Below, piece after piece: positions 30,791 to 40,009 of a stretch of 64,000 bases of DNA. The position numbers were made by a program, and so were the translations under genes. Source of the DNA: DATKFM01 sp963851215 (GTDB lineage: Bacteria; Pseudomonadota; Alphaproteobacteria; Dongiales; Dongiaceae); the NCBI GenBank assembly GCA_963851215.1, contig CAWKOG010000017.1, positions 1 through 64,000 of the forward strand, read 5' to 3'. The number at the start of each line of letters is the position of its first letter. The stretch's first letter is position 1. Under the pieces are notes generated by a model. That model saw only the letters and a program-made list of their open reading frames with translations. It did not search any database and was not told the DNA's origin.

Positions 30791-31619
30791 ATGGATACTT
30801 TGACAGAGACACGGGCGGCCTGGGATAGCATTGCCCCGGGCTATGACAAAACCAACACGCCCACGCAAATGTGGCTGGGCAATGAAGGGCTTCGCCGCGC
30901 CGGACTCCAATCGGGTATGAAGTTCCTGGATGTGGCGGCCGGCAGCGGCGCACTCAGCATTCCAGCGGCGCGCATCGGCGCAGCGGTTCTGGCGACGGAT
31001 CAATCACCCGTCATGCTTGAGTTGCTCCGGACACGCGCGCGCAAGGAAGGGCTGACAATCGAGAACTCGCGTCATGGACGGCCATGCGCTGCAGATTGAC
31101 GATAACAGCTTTGATATCGCCGGGTCGCAGTTCGGCGTCATGCTCTTTCCTGATATGCCCAAGGGGATCAGCGAGATGGCCCGCGTCGTCAACCCCGGCG
31201 GCCGTGTGTTGATGAATGTATATGGAGATCCTCACAAGATTGAGTTCCTTGGATTTTTCGTGCGCGCCATTCAATCGGTCCGTCCGGATTTCACGGGACC
31301 GCCGATGGATCCGCCGCCGCTGCCGTTCCAGTTGCAGGATTCAGAAACGCTGGGCAAGGAACTCGCCGCCGCCGGACTGAAGAACGTCAAGGTAGAGACC
31401 ATCAACGAGAAGACGGAATTCCGCTCTGCGAAGGAAATGTGGGAGTGGCTGGTGTCGAGCAATCCGATCGTCGAGGCGGTGCTCGGAGAATTGAAGATCA
31501 AGAACGCCGAAAGAACCGTGATCCAACAGGCGTTGGAAGGGCTCATCCGCGAGCGGGCCAGTGGCAGCAGCGCCGCCATCCTGACCAGCCCCATCAATAT
31601 CGGTATTGGTACGAAGTGA
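30791..31619 (+). CDS. Class I SAM-dependent methyltransferase (one apparent +1 frameshift)
   Basis: A methyltransferase of UbiE/COQ5 type. The SAM-binding motif VAAGSGALSIPAAR and following ATDQSPVML are in the first frame. Near 31066-31074 one extra base shifts the frame; the second part continues with VMDGHALQIDDNSFDIAGSQ and LFPDMPKGISEMARVVNPGG. Removing one base gives 275 residues with no other break. GGAGG lies before the ATG at 30791. It follows the hydrolase-like gene by 22 bases and is probably cotranscribed. The substrate is unknown. Confidence 0.82.
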
Positions 31620-31909
31620 GCGCGGGCGCCATCCTTCATGTCCTCTGCCTTGTGACAATTTACGATTTTTTCACGCGCCTGATGATTCGAGCCCACACCG
31701 GCTTCACGGTGATTTTGCAGCAATAGACTCTTATCGCCTCCCCGCGCTTGGGGCGGCTCACAGATTCTATCTCTGGTTGCGGGGCAAAATCATCCGCGAG
31801 TGATTTTCATCACATCCCAACAAGCGATGCGCGTGTAGCACGGCGCCGCATCGCATCAGGCCGGCATCGTTGTGTCGGCCCATGCCGTGCGTCGACAGGA
31901 GAGAGCATA
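31620..31909. other. Intergenic region with no recognised gene
   Basis: About 290 bases downstream of the methyltransferase with no supported ORF and no clear hairpin-plus-T-run terminator. It should hold the promoter of the small exported protein at 31910; AGGAGAGAG lies before that start. Confidence 0.35.
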
Positions 31910-32353
31910 ATGTTGTCCAAGAAGATATCTGGCGTCGTGGCGATTTCCGGAATGACGGCCGTGGCCCTATTGGCATCGGCGCCTGCGGCGATCAGCGGGT
32001 CGCCGTCGTCGTCGCAAAGCCACGCCGAGTATAAACCGGTGCAGAGCATCAGCTATGAGTTCGGTTCGAAATCCATGAGCGGCTACTTCGTCCAGGAGGA
32101 CAGCGCCTGCCTGGTGATGCTCATGATCGCCGAGAAGGGCGATCCCGAGATGTCGCTGCCGCCGTCGCCCACGCGCGTGCGGCTGGCGCTGAACCCCGGT
32201 CAGATCGCTGGCCTCGATAGCGAGGAAGGGCGCTCGCTCAATGTCACCTGCGGCGCCGATGCCACCACGCTGATCGTCGATACCGGCGATACGCGGAAAC
32301 TGATTGCCCGCCAGTCGTCGAGGCCTCAGCGGGACCTCGCCGAGCGGAACTAG
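31910..32353 (+). CDS. Small exported protein of unknown function
   Basis: A 147-residue protein with a clear signal peptide (basic MLSKK, then hydrophobic VVAISGMTAVALLASAPAA) and probable cleavage near residue 27-30. The mature part has two cysteines (DSACLVMLMI, LNVTCGAD) that could form a disulfide and a central segment rich in Pro, Ser and Arg. AGGAGAG lies before the ATG. No family was recognised. It is followed at 161 bases by a cytochrome c gene on the same strand. Confidence 0.75.
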   Translation: MLSKKISGVVAISGMTAVALLASAPAAISGSPSSSQSHAEYKPVQSISYEFGSKSMSGYFVQEDSACLVMLMIAEKGDPEMSLPPSPTRVRLALNPGQIAGLDSEEGRSLNVTCGADATTLIVDTGDTRKLIARQSSRPQRDLAERN

Positions 32354-32514
32354 GCTTTAGCTCGCGTAATCTGCGGCGCATCTTCATCCTCTAACCTGCA
32401 GCCAGGGTTGCAGAATATTCGGCAATCCTGGCTGTGCCATTCCATGATCAATATCGAGCGTGCGGGAACCATCGCGCGAGCATATTGGTTTCAACGGGAG
32501 GATAGCATTGCAGG

Positions 32515-32934
32515 GTGACGGAAATGCGCAGATGCCATTGCTTCGCATCAATGTTAGCCACCGTCTGCATGTTCGCCGGCGTGCCGGCGGCAGCGCAAGA
32601 CAGCGAGCCGGCCGGGAAGCCATACCGGGTTGTCGACGGCAAAGTCGATGCGCAAACCTATAACGGTTTCCGGCGCTACCATTCGAGCTGCAATCATTGT
32701 CATGGCCCCGATGGCATGGGTTCCAGTTTTGGACCCTCCCTCGTCGAGGCGGTGCCGCCGATCGAGGATTTCCGCCGCATCGTCCTCAATGGGCAAGGCA
32801 GCGGCAATTCCGTGATGAAGGGCTTTGCCGGCGACGGCAACGTCGAACCCTACATCGACGATATCCACGCCTACCTGCAGGCGCGCGCCGATGGCGCTCT
32901 TGATCGGGGGCGGCCGGAACGGCTGGAAGAGTAG
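32515..32934 (+). CDS. c-type cytochrome resembling the methanol-metabolism-related family
   Basis: A 139-residue periplasmic monohaem cytochrome. After a signal peptide (to about residue 27, VPAAAQ) the sequence YRVVDGKVDAQTYNGFRRYH is the hallmark start of the family. The haem site is CNHCH (59-63) and a likely axial Met101 is in SVMKGF. The C-terminus YIDDIHAYLQARADGALDRG also fits. I recall this pattern from cytochromes encoded near XoxF/MxaF-type dehydrogenases, where they accept electrons. No methanol dehydrogenase is in the window. The GTG at 32515 has GGGAGG upstream; the ATG at 32524 is the alternative. Confidence 0.85.
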   Translation: MTEMRRCHCFASMLATVCMFAGVPAAAQDSEPAGKPYRVVDGKVDAQTYNGFRRYHSSCNHCHGPDGMGSSFGPSLVEAVPPIEDFRRIVLNGQGSGNSVMKGFAGDGNVEPYIDDIHAYLQARADGALDRGRPERLEE

Positions 32935-32954
32935 ATGGGATTATCGCTGCGCCG

Positions 32955-33212
32955 TCAGAAGTCGCCGACGTCGAGGTCGTAGGACCCCTTCCGGCTGCGG
33001 GCATAGACCTTGGCGGCTGTCGCGTAGATTCGATCGCGATTGGCATCGAACGCGCGCAGGAGACCGGGTTCGTCGGCTTGCAGATCCGGTTGTATCCGCT
33101 TGAGCGCTTCCACGCTCACAAAGAACGGACGTTCCATGGAGCGGTCATATCCCCAAAAACGCACAACGCGCCGCGTCGCATCGTAGCTGCGGCTCTGATT
33201 GGGGAAATTCAT
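32955..33212 (-). CDS. DUF1488 family protein
   Basis: An 85-residue protein. The start MNFPNQSRSYDATRRVVRFW is typical of DUF1488, with the conserved block VRFWGYDRSMERPFFVSVEA and a helical C-terminus (RIYATAAKVYARSRKGSYDL). The in-frame extension to 33305 is not expected. Function is unknown. The gene is convergent with the cytochrome gene, 20 bases away. Confidence 0.85.
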   Translation of the reverse strand: MNFPNQSRSYDATRRVVRFWGYDRSMERPFFVSVEALKRIQPDLQADEPGLLRAFDANRDRIYATAAKVYARSRKGSYDLDVGDF

Positions 33213-33317
33213 CGGAATCCTTGATACGCCATGTGTCCGGTTAAGATAGCAGGATGTTCGGCCTGAGGCAAAAAGCGACGAGGCCGCCAACAGGCGGCCT
33301 CGCATCGTGCGGCCAGG

Positions 33318-33548
33318 CTAGAACTGGCGGCCCTTCATGACGGCGTCAACGTCGCGTGTTGCTTGAGACTTGTCGAGGCTGTACTTCGCCACGACATGGT
33401 TGACGAGCTCATCCTTGTTGGTAAGCGCGCCCAGCTCCGCTTCGGAGAACTTGCTCCACTTGGCGCCGATGTCCTTCAGAAGAATCTGCTTGTTTTCGGG
33501 GGTATTGCTGGTGCTGACGGTCGGCGTGGTGGGGGTTGTGGTATTCAT
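33318..33548 (-). CDS. CsbD-like small protein
   Basis: A 76-residue protein. A Thr/Pro/Ser-rich tail of 20 residues is followed by a CsbD-type helical core: AKWSKFSEAELGAL, KDELVNHVVAKYSLDKSQA and RDVDAVMKG correspond to the WKQ-x-K, L-x-L-V-x-x-L-x-x-x-Y pattern of CsbD stress proteins. GGAG lies nine bases before the ATG at 33548; a TTG start five codons earlier is possible. The class is often stress-induced; no function is established. Confidence 0.7.
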   Translation of the reverse strand: MNTTTPTTPTVSTSNTPENKQILLKDIGAKWSKFSEAELGALTNKDELVNHVVAKYSLDKSQATRDVDAVMKGRQF

Positions 33549-33787
33549 GTGTTTAATCTCCAAAATAAATTGTGGGAATATTGCCTGAATATTCGTAATT
33601 CAAACAACAATTCTATGTGGTGCTGAATAATAATTAAAACAGGCTCATTCGAATATTTATTTAGAATAAATAATCGCGGCGTAAACGAATCGCGTTTCGG
33701 CCGTCAATTGCGGTCGAAACTCTCAATTGTTCAATTGGAACAGCGGCCGGCCCTGAGCCGCACGCGAGTTTTTGCGACGGCCGTTAG
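33549..33787. other. AT-rich intergenic segment upstream of the CsbD-like gene
   Basis: Markedly richer in A and T than anything near it, especially 33560-33690. It includes TATTTATT-TAG-AATAAATA (33654-33672), an 8-bp inverted repeat. It should contain the promoter of the CsbD-like gene and the 3' end of the ppc operon. No gene is seen. Confidence 0.45.
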
Positions 33788-36616
33788 CTACCCCGTCCAG
33801 CCCAGCCCCGAGGCGATGCAGTTCATCGACAGCAGCAACGGCACCAGGCGGTCTGAGTCGCCGCCATTGCCGCCCGCGCGGAACCGGCGCAACAACTCGA
33901 TCTGCTGACGGTTCACCCGGTCGATGATCGGCAGGCGGCGGGCCAGGCGCACCTTGTACTGCGCAAATCGCGCCGCCAGTTCCGCGTCGCCGCTGAGCCA
34001 GAGCAGCATGCGCACCGTGCGGTCATACTCGTCCTTGATGATGCCGAACACCTGTTCGCTGACCAGGCGATCGCGGACCAGATCGGCATAGAGGGCGGCG
34101 ATCTCCATATCGCAGAGGCAGAGCGCCTTCTCCACCTCGTCGACGGTCAGACGGAACAGGCGTGATTCCCGGAACATCTGCCGCAGCAGCGTTTCGCCCG
34201 CCTCCTGGCGCACCTGCACGAAGCGCTCCAGCGCCGTGCCGATGCCGAACCAGCTCGGCACCATGTGGCGGTTCTGGCTCCAGGCGAAGACCCAGGGTAT
34301 GGCGCGGAGATCATCAAGCGATTGCGCGCCGGTGCGTCGCGCCGGCCGCGAGCCCATCTTCAGCAGCGCCAGCTCCTCCACCGGACTTGCCGCCTGGTAA
34401 TAGGTCACCAAACCCGGATGTTCGGCAAGGCGGCGGTAGGCGGCATAAGAAATCCCTGATAGCGCCTCCATCGCCTCGTCATATTCCGGATGGGGCCAGA
34501 GGCCGGGATCCTGGTTGGAGATCAGGCAATGCTCGATGACGCTGGCGGCCAGCAATTCCATCTGATGCAGCGCCGTGCCGTGATTGGCATATTTCGACGA
34601 CACCACTTCGCCCTGCTCGGTCAGACGGAAGCCGCCGGTGATGGAGCTCGCGGGCTGCGCGGCGATAGCGCGGCCGGTGGGCGCGCCGCCGCGGCTGACC
34701 GAGCCGCCACGGCCATGGAAGAAGGTGATGGGCACGCCCAGTTTCTGGCTGAGCGCGGTGAGGCTGCGCTGCGCCTTGGCCAGTTCCCAATTGGCGGTCA
34801 GATAGCCGCCATCCTTGTTCGAATCCGAGTAACCGAGCATCACTTCCTGGCTGCCGCCATGCTCGCCGATCGTCCGGCGCACGATCGGCGAGTCCAGCAG
34901 TTCGGTCATGATCCCCGGCGCGCGGCGGAGATCGCCGATGCTCTCGAACAGCGGCGTGACGCGGAAGCCGCAGGCCTGTTCGCCCTCCGGCCCGGTGAAA
35001 TGCCCGAACAGCCGCGCCAGGGCATAGACGCCCTGCAGATCGGTAGCGCTGTGAGTCATGCTGAGCACGAAGCCGCCGACGGCGTCGCGGTCCAGCGCCG
35101 GCTTCAGCTCCCGGATCTTCCGCAGCAGGGTGAAGACCGGCGAGTCGATTTCAGCGATTACCCGGTAACTGTCCACCGGCGCATTGAGCGGACGGGTGAG
35201 CTGCCGTTCGACCCAAACCGCCCATTCGCCGGATGTCGGCGCCGGCGCATCGGAAGGTTCCCGGCCGGATTCCCACGCCCAAAGCTGCGCCAGCGCGAAG
35301 TTGATCTGCCGCGAATTTTCCCGGAGATCGAGGCTGGCGGTACAGAATCGGAACGCCTCCACCTGGCGCCGCAATGGCGTCACCCAGGCGCGGGCCAAGG
35401 ACTGGCATTTCATGTCGCGCAGCGTCCGTTCCATCATCCGCAGATGGCCGAGAAGCTCGTCGGCATCGCGGTACGGCTCGGGCAAATCGGTGCCGCCCGT
35501 TTCCGCCAGCGCCGCGTCGATCTTCCGCTCAACACAGGCGGCGTACTGCCGGAACAGCTCGCCGGGATTGCGCTCGGCGATGAGATTGCGCTGCAGATCA
35601 GCGGCGAGCAGCCGGTCCAGCGCGGCTTGGAAAGCCTCGGGCACCGCCACCACATTGCCGGTGATGCTCAGGCTCTTGGTCAGCACACGGATGCCTTCCC
35701 GATACCGTTCCAGTGCAGCGCGGCGGCCGGCGGCGAAGGCGGCCTCGGTCACCGCGGCGGTGACGAAGGGATTTCCGTCGCGGTCGCCGCCGATCCAGGA
35801 GCCGAAGCGCAGGAACGGTGGCACTTCGATGCGGGCGCCGGGATAATGCCTGTCGATGGCGCCGCGCAGCCGGTCCTGCAGCTCCGGCAGACGATCGAAC
35901 AAGGTCTGCTCGAAGAAATGCAGGCCCCAGGCGATCTCCTGGGTCACCGTCGGCCGCTCCACCCGCAATTCGCCTGTCAGCCACAACAGGTCGATCTCGC
36001 CGCGCAGGCGGTCCTGCAATTGCTGGCGCTCGCGCCGGGTCCAGCGTGGCGACTCCAGTTCATACAGCAGGCGGTAGATGCGCCGGTGGATCTCCAGCAC
36101 CGTCACCCGCTTGGCCTCGGTCGGGTGGGCGGTGATGACCGGCGCGATATGAATCTTGTTCAGCAGCCGCTGCAAGCCACTGGCGGTGATGCCGGACGCA
36201 GCAGCCTCCGCGAGCACGCGGGAGAAGGTGCCGGGAATGCGGTCGGGCCCGCGCTCGGTCTCGGTCTGCCGCCGGTAGCGCATGGCGGCGTTCTCTTCAG
36301 CGATGCTCAGGAGCTGAAACCAGATGCCTTGGGCCTGAAGGCTGCGGGACAGCAGCTCTGGATCATCCAGCGGCGCGTCGGCTTCGCCGCCGACGACCTT
36401 TTCGAGCTGCGGCAGCCGCTCCCGCACCACGCCCAGCAGCAGCCCATGGAGCTGGACGCTGAGCTCGCCCACATAGCGCTGAGCCTCGATCTGCAGGGGA
36501 ATCTGCCGCGGTCCGACCGGTTTCGCATTGCCAGCCGGTTTCGGCCGCGGCGCCGGGGCGGCGGCGGTCTCGGGTCCTGGCTCTCTATTATCCGGTGCCA
36601 TGCTGCGCTGCAGCAT
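33788..36616 (-). CDS. ppc: Phosphoenolpyruvate carboxylase
   Basis: A 942-residue enzyme that carboxylates PEP to oxaloacetate. In the serine cycle it refills C4 acids and fixes CO2. The catalytic His is in PVITAHPTEAKR (about residue 164). FHGRGGSVSRGGAP, GYSDSNKDGGYLTANWELAK and FLRFGSWIGGDRDGNP are all intact. The C-terminus has the expected MNCIASGLGWTG. The ATG at 36614-36616, 7 bases after the mtkB stop, is chosen; the ATG at 36599-36601 is also possible. It is the last gene of the sgaA-mtkA-mtkB-ppc operon, the usual serine-cycle linkage, so this is probably the assimilatory form. Confidence 0.95.
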   Translation of the reverse strand: MLQRSMAPDNREPGPETAAAPAPRPKPAGNAKPVGPRQIPLQIEAQRYVGELSVQLHGLLLGVVRERLPQLEKVVGGEADAPLDDPELLSRSLQAQGIWFQLLSIAEENAAMRYRRQTETERGPDRIPGTFSRVLAEAAASGITASGLQRLLNKIHIAPVITAHPTEAKRVTVLEIHRRIYRLLYELESPRWTRRERQQLQDRLRGEIDLLWLTGELRVERPTVTQEIAWGLHFFEQTLFDRLPELQDRLRGAIDRHYPGARIEVPPFLRFGSWIGGDRDGNPFVTAAVTEAAFAAGRRAALERYREGIRVLTKSLSITGNVVAVPEAFQAALDRLLAADLQRNLIAERNPGELFRQYAACVERKIDAALAETGGTDLPEPYRDADELLGHLRMMERTLRDMKCQSLARAWVTPLRRQVEAFRFCTASLDLRENSRQINFALAQLWAWESGREPSDAPAPTSGEWAVWVERQLTRPLNAPVDSYRVIAEIDSPVFTLLRKIRELKPALDRDAVGGFVLSMTHSATDLQGVYALARLFGHFTGPEGEQACGFRVTPLFESIGDLRRAPGIMTELLDSPIVRRTIGEHGGSQEVMLGYSDSNKDGGYLTANWELAKAQRSLTALSQKLGVPITFFHGRGGSVSRGGAPTGRAIAAQPASSITGGFRLTEQGEVVSSKYANHGTALHQMELLAASVIEHCLISNQDPGLWPHPEYDEAMEALSGISYAAYRRLAEHPGLVTYYQAASPVEELALLKMGSRPARRTGAQSLDDLRAIPWVFAWSQNRHMVPSWFGIGTALERFVQVRQEAGETLLRQMFRESRLFRLTVDEVEKALCLCDMEIAALYADLVRDRLVSEQVFGIIKDEYDRTVRMLLWLSGDAELAARFAQYKVRLARRLPIIDRVNRQQIELLRRFRAGGNGGDSDRLVPLLLSMNCIASGLGWTG

Positions 36617-36623
36617 GGCCCAT

Positions 36624-37514
36624 TCACGCGGCTTTGGCGAGAACCTTTGCAACGGAAATGCCCAGCTCGGCCGGGCTCGGGGCCACGGCCACGCCGGCTC
36701 CCCTCAGGATTTCGACTTTCTCCGACGCACTCTCGCCGAACGCGGAAATGATCGCGCCCGCATGGCCCATGCGGCGGCCCTTGGGCGCCGTCAGCCCGGC
36801 GATGTAGGCGATGACCGGCTTGGTCATATGCTCGCGCACGAACTCGGCGGCCTCTGCCTCTTGGGGCCCGCCGATCTCGCCGATCATCATGATGGCTGTC
36901 GTCTCGGAGTCGGCCTCGAACAACTCGAGGATATCGCGGAACGAGCTGCCATTGATGGGATCGCCGCCGATGCCGACGCTGGTGGAGACTCCGATACCCA
37001 GCTCCAGCATCTGCGATGCGGCTTCATAGCCGAGCGTGCCGGAGCGCCCGACGATGCCGACGGAGCCGCGCTTATAGATATGGCCGGGCATGATGCCGAG
37101 CATCGAGCGGCCGGGGCTGATGACGCCGGCGCAGTTCGGCCCGATCAGCCGCATGCGATCTTCCCGCTTGTAGCGCTTCATGAAGCGCTTCACCCGGATC
37201 ATGTCCTGGGCGGGAATGCCATCGGTGATGGCGACGCAGGTCTTGATGCCGGAGTCGGCCGCTTCCATGATCGAGTCCGCGGCGAAGGGCGGCGGCACGA
37301 AGACGATGCTGGCTTCGGCGCCGGTCTTGTCGACTGCTTCCTTCACGGTGTTGAACACCGGCCTGTCGAGATGGGTGGTGCCGCCCTTGCCGGGCGTCAC
37401 GCCGCCGACGATGTTGGTGCCATAGGCGATCATCTCCTTGGCATGGAAGCTGCCGATATTGCCGGTGAAGCCCTGGACGATGACGGGCGTCTTCTCGTCG
37501 ATGAGGATGCTCAT
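36624..37514 (-). CDS. mtkB: Malate-CoA ligase (malate thiokinase), alpha subunit
   Basis: A 296-residue SucD-like subunit. With MtkA it converts malate, CoA and ATP to malyl-CoA, the serine-cycle step before cleavage to glyoxylate and acetyl-CoA. It has the CoA-binding N-terminal Rossmann part (VQGFTGNIGSFHAKEMIAYG), and the phosphohistidine loop GRRMGHAGAIIS with His251. Succinyl-CoA synthetase is the close alternative; the neighbours sgaA and ppc favour malate. It starts 11 bases after the mtkA stop. Confidence 0.9.
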   Translation of the reverse strand: MSILIDEKTPVIVQGFTGNIGSFHAKEMIAYGTNIVGGVTPGKGGTTHLDRPVFNTVKEAVDKTGAEASIVFVPPPFAADSIMEAADSGIKTCVAITDGIPAQDMIRVKRFMKRYKREDRMRLIGPNCAGVISPGRSMLGIMPGHIYKRGSVGIVGRSGTLGYEAASQMLELGIGVSTSVGIGGDPINGSSFRDILELFEADSETTAIMMIGEIGGPQEAEAAEFVREHMTKPVIAYIAGLTAPKGRRMGHAGAIISAFGESASEKVEILRGAGVAVAPSPAELGISVAKVLAKAA

Positions 37515-37525
37515 GGGTTTCTCCC

Positions 37526-38719
37526 CTATGCGGCCTTAGGCGCTTTGGCGTTCTTGGATGAATGCCAAGCGGACACGACGCGGTCGGCGGCCTCGGCCAA
37601 CGTATTCGCGGTGATGATCGGCAGGCCGCTCTCCTTCAGGATGCGGCGGCCCGCCTCGACGTTGGTGCCGGCGAGGCGCACCACCAGCGGCAGGTTGATG
37701 CCGACCTTCTGCACCGCCTGCACCACGCCCTCGGCGACCCAGTCGCAGCGGTTGATGCCGGCGAAGATGTTGACGAGGATTGCCTCCACCTTCTCATCGG
37801 ACAGCACAAGGCGGAATGCCTTCGCGACGCGATCCGGCGTCGCGCCGCCGCCGATATCCAGGAAGTTCGCGGGCTCGCCGCCGGCATGCTTGATCATGTC
37901 CATGGTGGCCATGGCGAGGCCGGCCCCGTTGATGATGCAGCCGATATTGCCGTCGAGGCCGACATAGCTGAGGCCGCGGTCCGCCGCCTTGGTCTCGCGC
38001 GCATCCTCCTGCGACTTGTCGCGCAGCTCGGCGATCTTCGGATTGCGGAACAGCGCGTTGTCGTCAAAGGTCATCTTGGCGTCCAGCGCAATCAGGCGGC
38101 CGTCCTCGGTCACCACCAGCGGATTGATTTCCACCATGGTGGCGTCGAGATCGCGGAAGGCGCGGTAGCAGCCGAGGATCGTGCTCACCGCCTGGCTGAT
38201 GAGGCCCGACTCCAGGCCCAGCGCGAAGGCGATCTCCCGCGCCTGGAACGACGTCATGCCGGCGGCGGGATCAACATTGGTGCGGATGATCGACTGCGGT
38301 TGGTTCTGGGCGATCTCCTCGATCTCCATGCCGCCCGCCGACGAGGCCGCGATCATCACCCGTTCGGACTGACGATCCAGGACGAGACCGAGATACAGCT
38401 CGCGCTTGATCGGCACGGCGCCTTCGACATAGAGGCGATAGACCACCTTGCCCCGCGGGCCGGTCTGGTGCGTCACCAGCCGCTTGCCCAGCAACTCGTC
38501 GGCTGCGTCCCACACCTCATGGTCATTGCCGCAGACCTTGATGCCGCCGGCCTTGCCGCGGCCGCCGGAATGGATCTGCGCCTTCACCACCCATTTGTCG
38601 CCGCCGAGCTCGGTCGTGCGATAGGCCGCCTGCTCCGGGCTGTAGGCCAGGCCGCCGCGGGGGATCTGCACCCCGAAATTCGCCAGCAGTTCCTTGGCCT
38701 GATACTCATGGATGTCCAT
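37526..38719 (-). CDS. mtkA: Malate-CoA ligase (malate thiokinase), beta subunit
   Basis: A 397-residue SucC-like subunit with an ATP-grasp fold. The start MDIHEYQAKELLANFGVQIP is the family's standard N-terminus; the open frame extends upstream as shadow. Motifs include KAQIHSGGRGKAGGIKVC for ATP binding, EINPLVVTEDGRLIALDAK, and the CoA-ligase block NIFAGINRCDWVAEGVVQAV. It pairs with MtkB downstream. Succinyl-CoA synthetase would normally sit beside sucAB or mdh, which are absent. Confidence 0.9.
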   Translation of the reverse strand: MDIHEYQAKELLANFGVQIPRGGLAYSPEQAAYRTTELGGDKWVVKAQIHSGGRGKAGGIKVCGNDHEVWDAADELLGKRLVTHQTGPRGKVVYRLYVEGAVPIKRELYLGLVLDRQSERVMIAASSAGGMEIEEIAQNQPQSIIRTNVDPAAGMTSFQAREIAFALGLESGLISQAVSTILGCYRAFRDLDATMVEINPLVVTEDGRLIALDAKMTFDDNALFRNPKIAELRDKSQEDARETKAADRGLSYVGLDGNIGCIINGAGLAMATMDMIKHAGGEPANFLDIGGGATPDRVAKAFRLVLSDEKVEAILVNIFAGINRCDWVAEGVVQAVQKVGINLPLVVRLAGTNVEAGRRILKESGLPIITANTLAEAADRVVSAWHSSKNAKAPKAA

Positions 38720-38753
38720 GGGCGTCTCTCCCCAGTTCGAATTTCGACAGGTC

Positions 38754-39953
38754 CTAAGCCGCGACGGAGCGCGGCAGCGCCGCTCTGCGGTGGCTATGAC
38801 GGAAATGCTCCTGCGCCGCCCCGACTCCGCTGCCGGGCGCGACATCGATGCCGACATCGCGCATGGCCATCTCGGCGCCGGCCAGCGCGGTCAGCACCAT
38901 CAGCTCGTTGAGGCTGCCCAGATGGCCGATGCGGAACACCTTGCCCGCGACCTTCGACAGGCCGACGCCCAGCGACAGGCTGTAGCGGTCATAGGCGACG
39001 CGCACGACCTCGTTGCCGTCGAAGCCTTCGGGCACGCGGATAGCTGTCACTGTGTCGGAGTACCAGCGCGGATGCTTGGCGCAGACGGTAAGGCCCCAAG
39101 CCGCCACCGCCTTGCGCACGCCCTCGGCCATGCGGTGATGTCGTGCGAAGACATTCTCCAACCCTTCGCCCAGCAGCAGATCGATGGACGCGCGAAGGCC
39201 GCGCAGCAGCGTGGTCGCCGGCGTGTAGGGGAAATAGCCGTCCTTGTTGGTGCGGATCATGTCGTTGAAATCGAAGAAGCAGCGGTAGCTCTTCGCCGTC
39301 TTCGAAGCCTCCAGCGCCTTCTGGCTGGCGGCGACCAGGGCGAGGCCGGTGGGCATCATGAAGCCCTTCTGCGAGCCGGCGACTGCGAGGTCGACGCCCC
39401 ACTCATCCATGCGGAACTCGATGCAGGCGATGGAGCTGACGCCGTCGACGAACAGCAGCGCGGGGTGACCAATGGCGTCCAGCACCTTGCGCACACCAGC
39501 GACATCGCTGGTGACGCCGGTCGCGGTCTCGTTGTGGCAGACCAGCACCGCCTTGATGGCGTGGCTCTTGTCCGCGGCAAGACGATCGGCGAAGCGCTCC
39601 ACAGGCGCGCCCTCGCCCCACTCCACATCGACCACTTCGACATCAAGGCCGTGGCGCTGACAAAGATCGATCCAGAGATGGGAGAATTGGCCGAAACGCG
39701 CGGCGAGAACCTTGTCGCCGGGCGACAGCGTGTTGGTGATCGCCGCTTCCCAGCCGCCCGTGCCGGAAGCCGGGAACAGGAACACCTGGCCGTTGCGCGT
39801 CTTGAAGATCTTCTTCACATCCTGGAACAGGCCGAGGGTGAAGGCCGGGAAATCCGGGGCGCGCTGGTCCTCCAGCGGGATGTCCATGGCGAGGCGCACC
39901 TCGTCGGGCATGTTGGTCGGGCCGGGAATGAATAGCATGTTGCGTCCGGGCAT
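38754..39953 (-). CDS. sgaA: Serine-glyoxylate aminotransferase
   Basis: A 399-residue class V PLP aminotransferase that turns serine and glyoxylate into hydroxypyruvate and glycine, a central serine-cycle step. The start MPGRNMLFIPGPTNMPDEV is diagnostic; the upstream open frame is out of register with any protein. The PLP lysine is Lys196 in VAGSQKGFMMPTGLA. FGQFSHLWIDLCQRHG and RTNKDGYFPYTPAT are also typical of the family. It lies upstream of mtkA by 34 bases. Hydroxypyruvate reductase, expected next to it in methylotrophs, is not in the window. Confidence 0.95.
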   Translation of the reverse strand: MPGRNMLFIPGPTNMPDEVRLAMDIPLEDQRAPDFPAFTLGLFQDVKKIFKTRNGQVFLFPASGTGGWEAAITNTLSPGDKVLAARFGQFSHLWIDLCQRHGLDVEVVDVEWGEGAPVERFADRLAADKSHAIKAVLVCHNETATGVTSDVAGVRKVLDAIGHPALLFVDGVSSIACIEFRMDEWGVDLAVAGSQKGFMMPTGLALVAASQKALEASKTAKSYRCFFDFNDMIRTNKDGYFPYTPATTLLRGLRASIDLLLGEGLENVFARHHRMAEGVRKAVAAWGLTVCAKHPRWYSDTVTAIRVPEGFDGNEVVRVAYDRYSLSLGVGLSKVAGKVFRIGHLGSLNELMVLTALAGAEMAMRDVGIDVAPGSGVGAAQEHFRHSHRRAALPRSVAA

Positions 39954-40009
39954 CCTGCGTCTCCTGTGGTCTTGCGAGGGAGAGAGGGAATCGAGATCGG
40001 AAGCCGCGT

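Noticed and set aside
34490..36751. 753-residue ORF antisense to ppc
   Set aside because: It mirrors the ppc reading frame; composition and lack of motifs show it is not a gene.
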